DNA from: Amylostereum areolatum
Taxonomy: Eukaryota > Basidiomycota > Agaricomycetes > Russulales > Stereaceae
Length of the DNA: 64,000 bases
NCBI GenBank assembly: GCA_012932865.1
Contig: SAXG01000011.1
Span: 372,001 to 436,000 of the forward strand
Reading direction: 5' to 3'
The position numbers were made by a program, and so were the translations under genes. A model generated the notes under the pieces. It had not been told where the DNA came from, searched no databases, and saw nothing but the letters and a program-made list of their open reading frames with translations. Shown one piece after another: positions 35,976-46,681 of this stretch; the first letter of the stretch is position 1, and each line of letters opens with the position of its first letter.

Positions 35976-37748
35976 TTAGGACCCGGTAGTAGGAGATGAG
36001 CTCGCAATGATATTCGTGGGGACTCCCAAACGGCGTGTGGGCACTTTCGACACATTCTCTGTGGTCAGAGGTAGACCGCCAGTCCCCAGATCGACCCTTT
36101 CTTTTTCCCAGCTAACACGCTGGTTGTGCCACCGCATGGTGGGTATATCGTCTCCCCACCGGATGGACGCGATGTACCCACCTACATCCGACTCATCCAC
36201 AACACCGGGTGACGGTCCTGACCACTTCCAGTGAGCAACGGCATCATCCCCATCATCGTCCCCATCCGGAGGCCTCGTTCTGCTCGAGCTGATCCACGCC
36301 AGGATATCATCGTCCAGGATCGGAACCTCTGTGAGGGTGTCGGTGGCCTCCCTCCCTTCGGACGGTTCCCCGAATCCGCTATCGCGCTTTTCGTCCGTAG
36401 CTATGCCGTCTGGCTTCTGCTTCTTCGATGGTGCATCAGCCTCGCCACTGGGACTCCTCGGTCGTTTCGCCTTTACGAGAACGTCACGTTGGTCAGGTCC
36501 GTCAGGTCGGCCCTTGCCACCCTGCTCATCAGTCGGCATATTGTCATCGCCATCGCCAGGCGCGCTCCTAAACCCAAATTGATTCCCTTTCCGCTCAGGA
36601 GCCTTCGGGTCTGGTTCGGGAGCACGCCATGAACGCTTTTTCTTGTTGAGGGACGCTGCGACTTTCTCCGGTGTCAAAGCCATGAAGGGTCGGATGAGTT
36701 GTTCGACGAGCCTGTCGTAAAGACGATAGAAGAACAAATAGCAGTGCAGAAAGTCGACTGGGTTATGGAGAGAGAACATCCTCACCGCATTTTCCGACAC
36801 CACGTAATTCATCTCCCCCATGTCACGCCCCTGCAGCATCAGTCAGAAACGTGGATACTATTGAAATGACTAAAACTTGGCAGACATACATTTTCGAGCA
36901 TGACATGAATGGCCACCAACCCCGAGTCACAAACGGCTCCAAACAACTCAGGGGCCACCAAACCAAGAGCGTCAAGGTGGCGGTACGACGTTGCTAGATC
37001 GCATGCTAGTCGCAGTTGACCTTCTATACCCGTCTCCTTTTTCATCTCCGTGGGCGAAAACCCGATGGTTCTTCATATTCCCAGAACGAATCCTGCCCCA
37101 AAGCGTCCTGGAGGGCGGCGTCGATCTTCTCCTGAATGGACAAGACGTGTAGGCTGCGGTTGGTAACTGTTACGGCGGCGTCGAAGATGGCATACGCGGG
37201 TGGAAGAAATTGAAGCGCCTCTTCAGCGGCTGGAAGCGCCATGGCCCTTTCAAAGCTGTGGCACCAACGGTTAGAAGCGGTAGAGTTCTTGCACATTGTA
37301 GACAACGGACTTTATAACGGGCTTGGGTATGCCCTTATGGGCATTTCTTCGATGTCGGAATGCGAGGTTCAAGATAGCCTCCAAAGCACGGCGGAGCTCA
37401 GCTTCGTTGGCTTTGCGCGATAGCTGATAGCTCGATATTTGTTCCCATGCCACAGCGAGGTTGGAAATGGAGGGTATGATTCCGCAAGGGTCCTCTCCAA
37501 ACGTAGCTGTCGATGCTTTGATTTTGATTGCGTCGATGAATGTAGTAACAGCGGGAAGCTTGTCGTCTAACTATTTAGGTTTGAACGAATAGTGGCCATG
37601 ACGAAGATTGTGGACGTACCTCCAGCTTGAACAGCTTTTCGGGTACTGTGCCTGGTCGGGAAGCTGGACACCCTACGCTTCAGAAAATCCTAGATATTTG
37701 ACATTGATTCTCATGACTTCTACAACATACGTTCTGCATGGCATACAT
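35976..37748 (-). CDS. Hypothetical protein with helical N-terminus and disordered, charged C-terminus
   Basis: Not recognised. The start is the ATG at 37746-37748: MYAMQN, then a 41-nt intron, then DFLKRRVSSFPTRHSTRKAV, an intron, and DDKLPAVTTFIDAIKIKAST. Later exons give RKANEAELRRALEAILNLAF, ALPAAEEALQFLPPAYAIFD, LSIQEKIDAALQDALG and LACDLATSYRHLDALGLVAP, all likely helical, then MNYVVSENAVRMFSLHNPVD. The large last exon is rich in Lys, Asp, Gly and Pro (KKKRSWRAPEPDPKAPERKG; PRSPSGEADAPSKKQKPDG, a possible nuclear localisation signal) and ends SSSPTTGS (stop 35976-35978). About 500 residues. The helical head with DAxx repeats recalls N-terminal regions of basidiomycete multi-domain proteins, but no NACHT or other ATPase motif is present. 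Confidence 0.65.
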
Positions 37749-38756
37749 CTTAGGTATCTTTCTGTGAGCTAAAATAGAGGGAATGTGGCATGCAGCAATT
37801 ACAGTACTTAAACCTTTCTGGAGGAGGCCAAACTCAAGCTTGACTGGGTACCTGGACATTCTGAGTATACCCTTTGCAATGGGTGATTCAAAAATGAGAC
37901 AAAATATGCATAATCAAGAGAAAAAATATATGATTGAATCCCGGTCGTTCCGAGGTAGATTGCTCGTGAACTCCCTGTGCAGTGGGGGGCTCAAACTGGA
38001 GGTACTGTGTTTTGCCCGGTTTTGCAGATCTACGAGATCTCCCTCGAATATCTCAATAGGCAGGACATTTTTTGTCCCCCAGTCTTCATATTATTAAGAT
38101 CCCATACAAAAAGTAATTTATGAAGCTACAAGAGTGGATGAGGTAGGAGGAGGTGAACAGTGAGATGCCTTTGTCCAGCTACCCAGGCCGTCCAGGTTCC
38201 TGACCAGGCACAGTATCTCAAGTTTAAGTAGCTCGGCAAGTTTGACCCGCTCGGCAAGTTGATCGTCGGTTTCCAAGAAAATCTGGGGCTTCATAGCACC
38301 GAAGTATTTCCTCACATCTTGTTCGGAGCGCACAAGCCTGGTGTACGAGGAAGACATTCAGGGGTATTGAAGGTCGTCGATGACTCGATATGGACGTTGT
38401 TGCTGTTGAACAGAATGAGTGGCTGTGACGTCACAATCTATCGCCCCATAAGCGCAATTACATACAAAATAGATTACAAGTTCTCATAATTTCAAGGTGG
38501 TAAATCGTGATCCCAGTCCCCTAATTCTTGCGAGAGAAGAGCCAGCTGAGCCTGCGAAGCGGAGAGCTTCTCTATAGGCTAGCTAGCGAGAGTTAGTCAG
38601 CGGCCGCGCGTAGAGCCGGAACGAAGGAAAGGCGAGACGCGTGGAGGAAATGAATTCCCACGGTCCTCGTCCTCTCCCTCCTCGTACCTGCTCTCCCGCG
38701 CTGGAGATTTTTCATCGTTCCGCTTCAAATTCTCCTTTTCTCGCCATCTCTTCGAC
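37749..38756. other. AT-richer intergenic segment with a small minus-strand ORF
   Basis: Base composition is visibly lower in GC than the surroundings from about 37750 to 38110. A minus-strand ORF at 38118-38357 (79 residues; QIFLETDDQLAERVKLAELL, LKLEILCLVRNLDGLGSW) reads like protein but has no recognised family. A weak inverted likeness to it is seen at 37990-38020 (CTCAAACTGGAGGTACTGTG). This may be a transposon relic at the edge of the repeat island. Confidence 0.4.
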
Positions 38757-39686
38757 ATGAGCGACTCAAAAACGCCCTTGGGAACCAACACTCAAGCGCC
38801 TGCGTCTCTGACGCCGTCAAATGCACGAGGAACCGCTGATCATGCGGAACGCGCAAGCGGGAGCGGTGGAACGAGTGGACGGCCGTACAGTGGCCAGGAA
38901 CATGGGAGAGACGGATTAGGGGCAGGCGTTGCGGCGCAGGTGGACATCCAGCAACACGGGTTTCTATCGGCAGCGGAACAAGCGAAAGCAGACGCTGAGT
39001 TACTCCCGTTGGCCCTCTATGCCAAAGCGTCGCCCCAGGAGCGCGCTGCCATGTGGCGCACGTTCAAGCAATACACCACTCAGTTGGCGCCCCCTTCCGT
39101 CAGCACGAGCAAGCCGTTATACTCCTTGGCGGATGAAGGGGACAGGGAGCTAGGTGCCGCGATAGGAATCCCGGATGCCATTCTCGTGCTCGCTAAGGCC
39201 GGCATTCGTCCCCCTCTCACCTTATTCACAGCAAGCGCTCTGAAGACCATCATGCGCGACGGGCTCACTATGACGAAGAAGTATCGCACCCTCAAAGGCG
39301 ATGTGCGCGTCCTCGACATCACAAGGTTCCCGGACGAGGCCGACTTAGATTTCGTGTCTTGGATGGACGCTTGGGGTGGTTATCTTAGGTTTCTCGCAGA
39401 TCCGTCGATCACAGGAGCCGGCGTTCTCCAAAGGTGGGAAACGCACTACCGCGCGCTGATTTCAATGCCGGGCTTCAGCACCCCGGAGATCTTCGATGCT
39501 ATCCTGAGGCACGACATCGAAGAGCGTGCGGCGTACCACGCAAACCCGTTCAAGGCTGATTCGACGCAGTGGTGGATGCGCTTCGCGGCTATTCAACTCG
39601 ACATACAGCGGCAGGAGCTTCAAGATGTGATGCGCGCGTCGGCGAACAGCGCCTCGTATGATGATTTCTATACTTTGGGTTTCTAA
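38757..39686 (+). CDS. Intronless gag-like hypothetical protein
   Basis: A single 309-residue open frame without introns, unusual among these intron-rich genes. It has a disordered Gly/Ser/Thr head (residues 1-60), then a globular, helix-rich body: FLSAAEQAKADAELLPLALY, IPDAILVLAKAGIRPPLTLF, VLDITRFPDEADLDFVSWMD then AWGGYLRFL, GVLQRWETHYRALISMPGFS, DAILRHDIEERAAYH and WWMRFAAIQLDIQRQELQDV. The pattern of a tryptophan-rich WxxxWxxYLxF...W..HY..L block followed by an R/DIEER-Y segment resembles gag-like ORFs of basidiomycete retroelements; this is from memory and unverified. No protease, reverse transcriptase or integrase follows. It could be a domesticated or stranded gag gene. The tandem repeat array begins about 100 bases downstream. 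Confidence 0.5.
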   Translation: MSDSKTPLGTNTQAPASLTPSNARGTADHAERASGSGGTSGRPYSGQEHGRDGLGAGVAAQVDIQQHGFLSAAEQAKADAELLPLALYAKASPQERAAMWRTFKQYTTQLAPPSVSTSKPLYSLADEGDRELGAAIGIPDAILVLAKAGIRPPLTLFTASALKTIMRDGLTMTKKYRTLKGDVRVLDITRFPDEADLDFVSWMDAWGGYLRFLADPSITGAGVLQRWETHYRALISMPGFSTPEIFDAILRHDIEERAAYHANPFKADSTQWWMRFAAIQLDIQRQELQDVMRASANSASYDDFYTLGF

Positions 39687-39779
39687 TGTGTATGCATACA
39701 TTGACTGTGTTTATTCCTGCTTTCAGTGTACCACGAATCGAGGGGCCACTGTGCCATTATTTTTCAGCTCCAAGCTCGT

Positions 39780-41130
39780 ATGAGCGAATCGTCGTTGCAC
39801 GAGGCCGTCGTGCCATTCTTTCAACACCTTCATGCGGGGCCTTCGTGCCAGCTTTATACGCCTTCGTGTCGGGCCTTCGTAACAATCCTTTCACCGCCTT
39901 TGTGCGGGGCTTTCGTGCCGTCTTTATACGCCTTCACGCGTGGCCTTCGTGCCATTTTCTTCTACGCCTTCGTGCGGGGCCTTTCGTGCCATTTTTCTCT
40001 TACGCCTTTCGTGCGAGGCCGTCGTGCCCTTTATTCTCAACGCCATCGTGCGTGGCCGTCGCGCCATTTCCTTTCTCAACGCCGTCGTGCGAGGCCGTCG
40101 TGCCGTTTATTTTCAACGCCGTCGTGCGTGGCCGTCGCGCCATTTCCTTTCTCAACGCCGTCGTGCGAGGCCGTCGTGCCATTTGTTTATTTTTAACGCC
40201 GTCGTGCGGGGCTGTCATGCCTTTCTCATGCGCCGTCGTGCGCGGCCGTCGTGCCAGGTGCTCATACGCCGTCGTGCGTGGCCGTCGTGCCAGGTTTCAT
40301 GCGTCGTCGTACGTGGCCGTCGTGCCATTTTCACGCAACGTCGTGCGCGGCCGTCGTGCCAATTTTCATGCGTCATGATTTCATGCGTCATCGTGCGCGG
40401 CCGTCAGGCCAGGTTTCGTGTGCCGCCAGACGCGGCCTTTGTGCCATTCTCAGGCGCTGTCGCGTGCGGCCGTTGTGCACGGCCGTTGTGCCACTTCTTA
40501 TACACCGGCGTGCGTGGCCGTTATGCCATTTCGCATGCGCCGACGTGAGTGATTATTGCGCTGATTTCTCGTGTGTCTATGTGCGGGGCCGTCATGCATT
40601 TGTTTCCAGCACCGTCCGGTGTGCCGTCTTTCCCTGTGTGCTGATGTATATGGCTGTCGGGCCAATTATTCTCTTACGTTGATGTGTTGGGTTAGCTGAT
40701 TATTATTTTCTTCAGATACCGACGTGGGGGGCCGATGTGCCATTCCATTCTCAGGCCGAGGTACATCATTTTCATTAGGTGGACGTGAGCGGCCGACAGG
40801 TCGGGGGGACCGTCGTGCTATGCATTTTCAACGTCGACATGGCTGGCCGCCGCGCGTTTCCCTTGGTTCAGAGCCGCCGTTTGGGTATCACTCTTGGGAC
40901 CTTTCCCTTCACACACCTACACTACGCAGATCTTTCGGACCATCCAATACGGAATCCCTTCATGCGGGGTCTATGTGTTAATTTCTTTTGATTCAGCATC
41001 CTCGCGCGTGGCCTGCATGCCTTTGCCTTTGATTTCTAGCTATCGTGTTGCGAGGATGTGCAAGACTGTTTTACTCAACTAGATGGTAGGTGGCTGGACA
41101 GTTCCTTTCCGTGTACTTAGAAGGCCCTTA
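39780..41130. repeat. Degenerate GC-rich tandem repeat array (about 35-45 base unit)
   Basis: Roughly thirty units built on the core CGTCGTGCGNGGCCGTCGTGCCA, separated by short T-rich spacers (ATTTTCTCAACGC type). The best-conserved part is 40010-40200, where an approximately 80-base higher-order unit repeats. The array is looser on both sides and fades out by about 41130 (GTGGGCCGTCGTAACTC). Because the core lacks stops in every forward frame, long overlapping open frames appear (39686-40378, 39726-40196, 39940-40548, 40251-40682). These are most simply by-products of the repeat. A transcribed repeat protein cannot be excluded. Confidence 0.85.
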
Positions 41131-41426
41131 TGTGGGCCGTCGTAACTCGTTTAGATTGCTCATATCAATTGTTGTCGGTCGGAGTTCCATTCCTTCGTTT
41201 TGGTCCCTCTTTCTTTTGATAGGGCGTTGTTGAGTTGCGCGGGTGAGCTGCGCGCTCTGGTGTGGGGTGCGAGTTTTCGGGGGTCCGAATCTCGGTTGTG
41301 AGCTGCGCTTTGTTGGGGGTTTCTCGGTTCGTTTCCCCGAACTGAGATCTCTCAGTTCTCTTGCTGCTCGAAGTTGGTAGACCGCTGGAATTCGGGTCGT
41401 TTCGCGTGCATGCGTTTCGTACCCTC
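41131..41426. other. Sequence between the tandem repeats and the inverted repeat
   Basis: T- and G-rich, with no coding signal other than short chance frames. Confidence 0.4.
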
Positions 41427-41914
41427 ACCGCGGGCGGAAGTCCATTTTTTCGGAGTCGAAACGTATTCGAAACGGGCGACGAAAGTACAAATACCAATCG
41501 TGTTTTTACCTGGACAAAACACATTCCAAACATGTCCTTTCAGGCACATGTTCCTGCCTCGTGTACCCTCCTAAAACTTGAGGTTTCCGCCATGGGCAGC
41601 TATGAGTTCGAAATAAAGCCTTTTAGGACCATATTCTCCCTAAATTAAGCAGTTAGAAACCGGTTCCCCAAGGAGAATCAGTTTCGATTAGGAAAAGATC
41701 CGCCAAAAATTGCCCTGAAGCTTCTAATTTCAGATCAATCACTGCTCGTGGCGGAAATTTCTAGTTTTGGAAGGGTACATGAGGCAGGAACATGTGCCTG
41801 AGAGGACATGTTTGGAATGTGTTTTGTCCAGGTAAAAACACAATTGGTATTTGTACTTTCGTCGCTCGTTTCGAATGCATTTCGACTCCGAAAAAATGGA
41901 CTTCCGCCCGCGGT
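41427..41914. repeat. Long inverted repeat (166-base arms, 156-base loop)
   Basis: The left arm 41427-41592 begins ACCGCGGGCGGAAGTCCATT and ends GGTTTCCGCCA. The right arm 41749-41914 is its reverse complement with only about ten mismatches by eye. Both arms include ACACATTCCAAACATGTCCT or its complement. The loop is 41593-41748. As RNA the segment would fold into a long, nearly perfect hairpin. It encodes no recognisable protein. It may be a MITE-like element, two inverted copies of a short dispersed element, or a small-RNA source. Confidence 0.88.
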
Positions 41915-42316
41915 GCCTTTTCCCCGCGCGCACATCTCGGATTTCGAGAGACGCGTCGGTTGCACGTGGGAGTTCGGCATTTCCCGCACTTTCCCATCAC
42001 GTGCTTTCCCGCGGTCCACCACTTCCACACCCCACACCCACAAACTAATAGATAACACTGAGTTTGAAACTCATATCGTTATCTTGTTTGATGGTCTCTT
42101 TTCTCCCTCTGTTTTCATTTCCGTCCGCCCCAGAACACGAGACTAACTAGCCCGACTGCACAGGGACTCAGCCCTACTTATTACCTGCCGTCGCCATCGG
42201 CTCATTGAATATTGAATCGTGAAACAAGAAATCATCAAAGCTAACGTTGTCAACCCTGTACGAGTCTAAGACGATAAGACTACAGCCCTCTCCCCCCTAC
42301 CAAATCCCTTCTACTT
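41915..42316. other. Region between the inverted repeat and the EMC1 3' end
   Basis: No gene recognised; it holds the 3' flank of EMC1. Confidence 0.4.
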
Positions 42317-45300
42317 CTACTTATACCACCTCTCCCGTAACCTCTTCCTCCCGACCATCGGCCTCGCCACCGCGATCGCGATCGCGAGCGCGCCCACGGT
42401 GAGCACGAGCTGGGCCTTGTTGAATTCGGCGCTGAGGACGTCGAAGGTGCCGGAGGGGGCGAGGCGGGTGGCGAACAGATCGAGACCGTAAGCGAAGAGG
42501 AGGGAGGTGGATTCGAGTTGGGAGGGGGAGGTGAGGAGGGCGCGGATGGAGGTGACCTTTGGGGAGGGGGTGCGTCAGCAGATGGACGAGGGTTTGTGGA
42601 GGAAGTAGTAAGGGGAAGAAGAGCAAGGAGACGGAGAGGAGAGGGAGAATGAGAGGAAACACGTACCTCGTGGTTGTGCGAAAGTACGCGCCGTGGGTCG
42701 TCTGGGAGGAGGGGGTCGTATTGCACGAGCATTTCTTCCTGCTCCTCTGCTGTCGTCTTGCGCTTCGGTCGCCGCGGATTGAGCAGAATGCGGGGGAAGG
42801 ACTGGATCTGGCCCTTGTCGTTCGCGACTGCGTCGAAGGAAAGACGGAAGGAAGGCGTCGTCAATGTTTGGTTCGAGGAGCAAGAGGCAAAATGAGAGGG
42901 GAAGATGTATGGGAAGGAGTCGAAGGAGGAGCCGGAAGGTGAAGTCATGGAAAGAGGAGGGAACAGCGGAGAGACAACAAGACGCACCGATCAGATCCTT
43001 CGCCTGTCACCCCGAACTTGGTGCTCGTCATCCCCATTGTGCTCACCCCGTGCGGAAACACGAACGACTGCTCATACACGCTCACGTTCGCACTCCGTCC
43101 ATCCATCGACGACATCTCCGAGCTGTCCAAAAGAAAAAGAAAAGGTCGGGTCAGCTCACGACCCCGTGATGGCAGTGGAGGAGATAACGGAACAAACGAT
43201 GGAGGAGGTGGAACCGAATGTGAACGAGAAGGAAACAAAAAAAACACGCGCTCACCTCCTCGTCTTCTCATCCTCCCCGCCCTCGTAGAACTCCACGCTA
43301 ACAGCCCTCCACCCCTTGCTCTGCCCCGTCCACGCATAGTTCCCCTCCCAAACCACATACACGAGCCAGTTCTCCGCAAACGCCGCGTGCACTTCGCACC
43401 CCTCCCCACCCAACTTCGCATGATAAACTACGCTCCCCTTTGACCCCATCCACAACCCTAACCGCACAGCCCCCTTCCGCACCCTCTCCGCTCCCCCTCG
43501 TGGTCACCACCGCCAGATTCGGGTTCAAATGCTTATAAAGCGTCCGTCGATCGCCCGTCACCTTCCCCAACGACGCCACCTTCTTTCCTCGACTCCCCCC
43601 CGGGCGCGTCACCAGGTCCAGAACCTCTTCTCCGGGCGCGAGGGACGTCGTCCAGGTCGGATAGGCCGTCGTGCGGTTCTGGAGACCCGAGTTCGGGAGG
43701 AAGGCGTGGCCCGTGAGGCGAGGATGTTCATGGGAGCCAGTGCGGAGGGCAAGGTGGAGATGAGGGGCGTGGGTGCCGGAAAGCAGATTCGGTGGCGGGG
43801 GTTGAAGGGTAGAGATAGACCTGGGGAAAGGGTCAACGAGAGCGCGGGACGGAGGAAGAGGATAGGACAGACCTGGAGGAATTCGTCGAGCAACACCACC
43901 GTCTTCACGTCCGATCCGGGTGCTTCGAACTAGGTACGCATTCGACCGCGGGCCCAGAGATTATATCCACACCTTCGAGGATGCCCCTCGATGTCGAGGG
44001 GGAGGAGGAAGGCTCGGTCCCGGGACGCGCGTCGGCGCCTGTCATGGCGTCGATGTGGAAGAGCACGGTATCCACGAGTCCCTACAAGGTATGGTCAGGC
44101 TTCACGCCTTCAAGCATAAGGAAAAGAGAAGGAAAGCACAGTTATTCGCCACCCGCTGCGCGACCAACACCACCTGTGGTCTCCCTGCCGCGTCCCCTTC
44201 TCCCTCCCCTTCTGCACCTGCATCCGCATCCACGCCTACCTTCTCGTCCCCCACCGCGCGCGTAACGAACAGTTTTACAGGATTCACTCTCCCTCCGACT
44301 TCCCTCGCCCACCCGAGCCCGAGCACACGACTCCAGAGAAGCTGGCCCGTAGCTGGAGTCGAGGGCATATACTTTTCCATGGGCAGTGGCGAGGAGGAGG
44401 AGTTTGCGGAAGCCAAAGGGGTCACGGGTGAGCGTTGTCGTCGTGCCTGTAATTATGGAGGAGGATGGGGGGAAAGAAAGGGGGAAAGAAGAAGAGGGGG
44501 AGGAAGAAGAGGGAGGGGAGAGGGAAGTGGTGTAGGACCCCGTGACAAAGCGGGTGATGAAGTGGACGAGGTATTGCGGGAAATCCTAGGAGTCGTCGCT
44601 TCGTCAGTCTGACATTTCATGCCGCCAGGAGAGGGAGGAAGACCTACCCTCGCCTCGGCCATCTGCCTCTCCATCCTCCCCACGAAAGATTCGTGTCCGA
44701 TCCCGTGGGTGTGGACGCTCGCCGGCTCCGGCAACTCCACCATCTCCGCCACTTGCACGGTCGACAGACCCTCCTCGCGCGTCCACTGGAGGCGGTCGCC
44801 CTGCCAGAGCTGGACGGCGCCGGTGGAGGTCGTGAGGACGACGTAGGGGAGGAGGTCGAGGGGCTTGACGTAAGCGACGTGCAGGGCGGCCTGGGGATGC
44901 GGAGGTCAGCAAGGGGCGAAGGAGATGGGGGAGGGAGATGACCGACGTGGGTTATGATCCCGTGCACGTCCGTGTCGAAGGGAAAGGTGAAGCCCGAGAC
45001 GAGGCCCTTGCCATCGCCCAGGTGGGGCGCGTAGACGTGGACGGATCCTTTCTGCACATGCATCGTCAGTCGGCGGATCGGCGCGAAGGAAGGGGGAGAC
45101 GTACGCGGAGGACATGCGACCAGAACACGCGTCCGACGTACGGCAGGCCGTCCTTGTCCACGCCACCAACGTAGAACGATTCGGTGTATACGATCGGACC
45201 TCGCCTGGACAGAAGCGTGAGCGCAAGGGCCTGATCGCAACACCACGCAACGCACCGAATCGGAAAACTCCCACAGAGGTGCGACGCCCGTTTTTCCCGC

Positions 45301-46377
45301 GTCCAGGGCGAGCACTATGCCGGAGCCAGTCTTGCTTGAGCGCGACGAAGTGCCCGTGGGTGCCGAGTCCGACGTCGACAACGCTCACAAAAGACGCGGA
45401 CTTGTGCACCGATTGGTTTTTGGTGGAGGTCAGGGGAGAGGGCGACGGAATGGATGAGGCCGCCTTCGAGCCACGCGACGCGCGCGGTGTCGGGGAGAGG
45501 CGAGGGCGAGCAGAGTGCTTGGACCGTCGGAGAATGGAGGAGGGGAACGTTGACGGAGGCCAGAAGTTGGCCTGTGGACGGGGAGAGAGAGGTAATGTGG
45601 AGAGTGTAGGAGGAAAAGGAGGAGGCGAGGCCGACGAGGTAGATGGCGGCGGGGGTGGCGATGATTTTGGAGTAGACGACGAGGGAACTGGGCGGGAGTC
45701 AGGAAGGAGAAACAGCGCTTGGGGGGGGACGTACGTTTGATCTGGAGAGGACCACGTCCATTGGACGTTGCCCGTGCTGTCGACGCGACGGAGGGTGTGA
45801 CCGCTCGTGAGGACGAACGCGTCGGGTTCACCTGGGACGAAGGCCGCGGCGACGCCAAAGTCGGCGGGCTCGAGAAGGCGGGCTTCGTGTGGCGGGTGGA
45901 GGCGCTTCTCGGCGAGCAGGTGGCCTGTGGTGGCTTCAAAGGTGCGAAGGGTGGATCCTCCTGGGCCGGAGAGGGAGAGGACGACTGGAAGGGGGATGAA
46001 TGGCGGAGTGCATGTATGCGCGGGAAACGCGTACCGTCGTCGTGTTTCTGGTAATACACAATGCTATCCTTCGGTTCGTACACAAATCTCCATGCTGTCC
46101 GCTCATGAGCCACGGCAGAAGCGAGGGTAAAGCAACACGGACCTATGGAGCCATTGGTGGGGTGGAGGGCGGCGAGGACGTTGCTGCTGGTGGCGGTGAG
46201 GAGAAGCGCGCTCGTTGGCGGATGTCCGGGTTTGGACAGAAAAGCAGGGGCGGTGGCGAGGGAGTCGACGAGGGGAACGCCGACGTAAGATTGGTGCCAG
46301 TCGACGACGCCCGCCTCGGATTGTTTGAGGGCGCGGGCGCACGAGGCGAGCGCGGTGAGGGCGAAGAGCCAGCGCAT
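42317..46377 (-). CDS. EMC1: ER membrane protein complex subunit 1 (EMC1)
   Basis: Largest lumenal subunit of the EMC insertase, which places tail-anchored and multipass proteins in the ER membrane. The start is the ATG at 46375-46377: signal peptide MRWLFALTALASCARA, then the family-typical EAGVVDWHQSYVGVPLVDSL and a PQQ-like beta-propeller region (TSALLLTATSSNVLAALHPT, TAWRFVYEPKDSIVYYQ). The C-terminal exon gives KVTSIRALLTSPSQLEST, LLFAYGLDLFATRLAPSGTF, FNKAQLVLTVGALAIAIAVA as the single membrane span, and a basic cytosolic tail GRKRLRERWYK (stop 42317-42319). Several short introns interrupt the gene, and not every junction in the middle was followed. It is divergent from UBC7 with a 304-base shared promoter. 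Confidence 0.92.
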
Positions 46378-46681
46378 GGCTGCTAAGCGCGATAGTGTCG
46401 TCAGCGTCGGCAACGTTGAACAAAGGATGCCTCACGGACAATCGGGACCGTTGCGCCTGCGTTGTTCGTCGTCGTGGACGGCGGTGAGCGGACGGCGGTG
46501 AGCGGACGGTGGAATCCGAAACGGAGGCTTGCTTGGAGTTGGTTCAGATAACCAATTGAGCTTGAAAGAAAGGTAGAGGGTGAATAGCTGACGTAAGCGA
46601 GGGATAAATAGGGCTCGGAAAGGGCGGAAGGGGAGTTGTAGCCCCTTGTCCAACGACGTCGACCATCTCCTCCTCTGAACC
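46378..46681. promoter_or_regulatory. Shared promoter region of EMC1 and UBC7
   Basis: A 304-base gap separates the two divergent start codons. Both products act in ER protein quality control, so joint regulation is plausible. It contains a tandem GCGGTGAGCGGACG duplication near 46488-46510. Confidence 0.5.

Noticed and set aside
39686..40682. Overlapping long forward ORFs (230, 156, 202, 143 residues) as a protein gene
   Set aside because: All derive from the stop-free repeat core in different frames, with no consistent reading frame or start context.
41165..42146. Several ORFs on both strands around the inverted repeat
   Set aside because: They are mirror translations of the two repeat arms.
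42559..46441. Many plus-strand ORFs in 42.5-46.4 kb
   Set aside because: They are antisense to EMC1, whose signal peptide, conserved N-terminal block and membrane anchor are clear.
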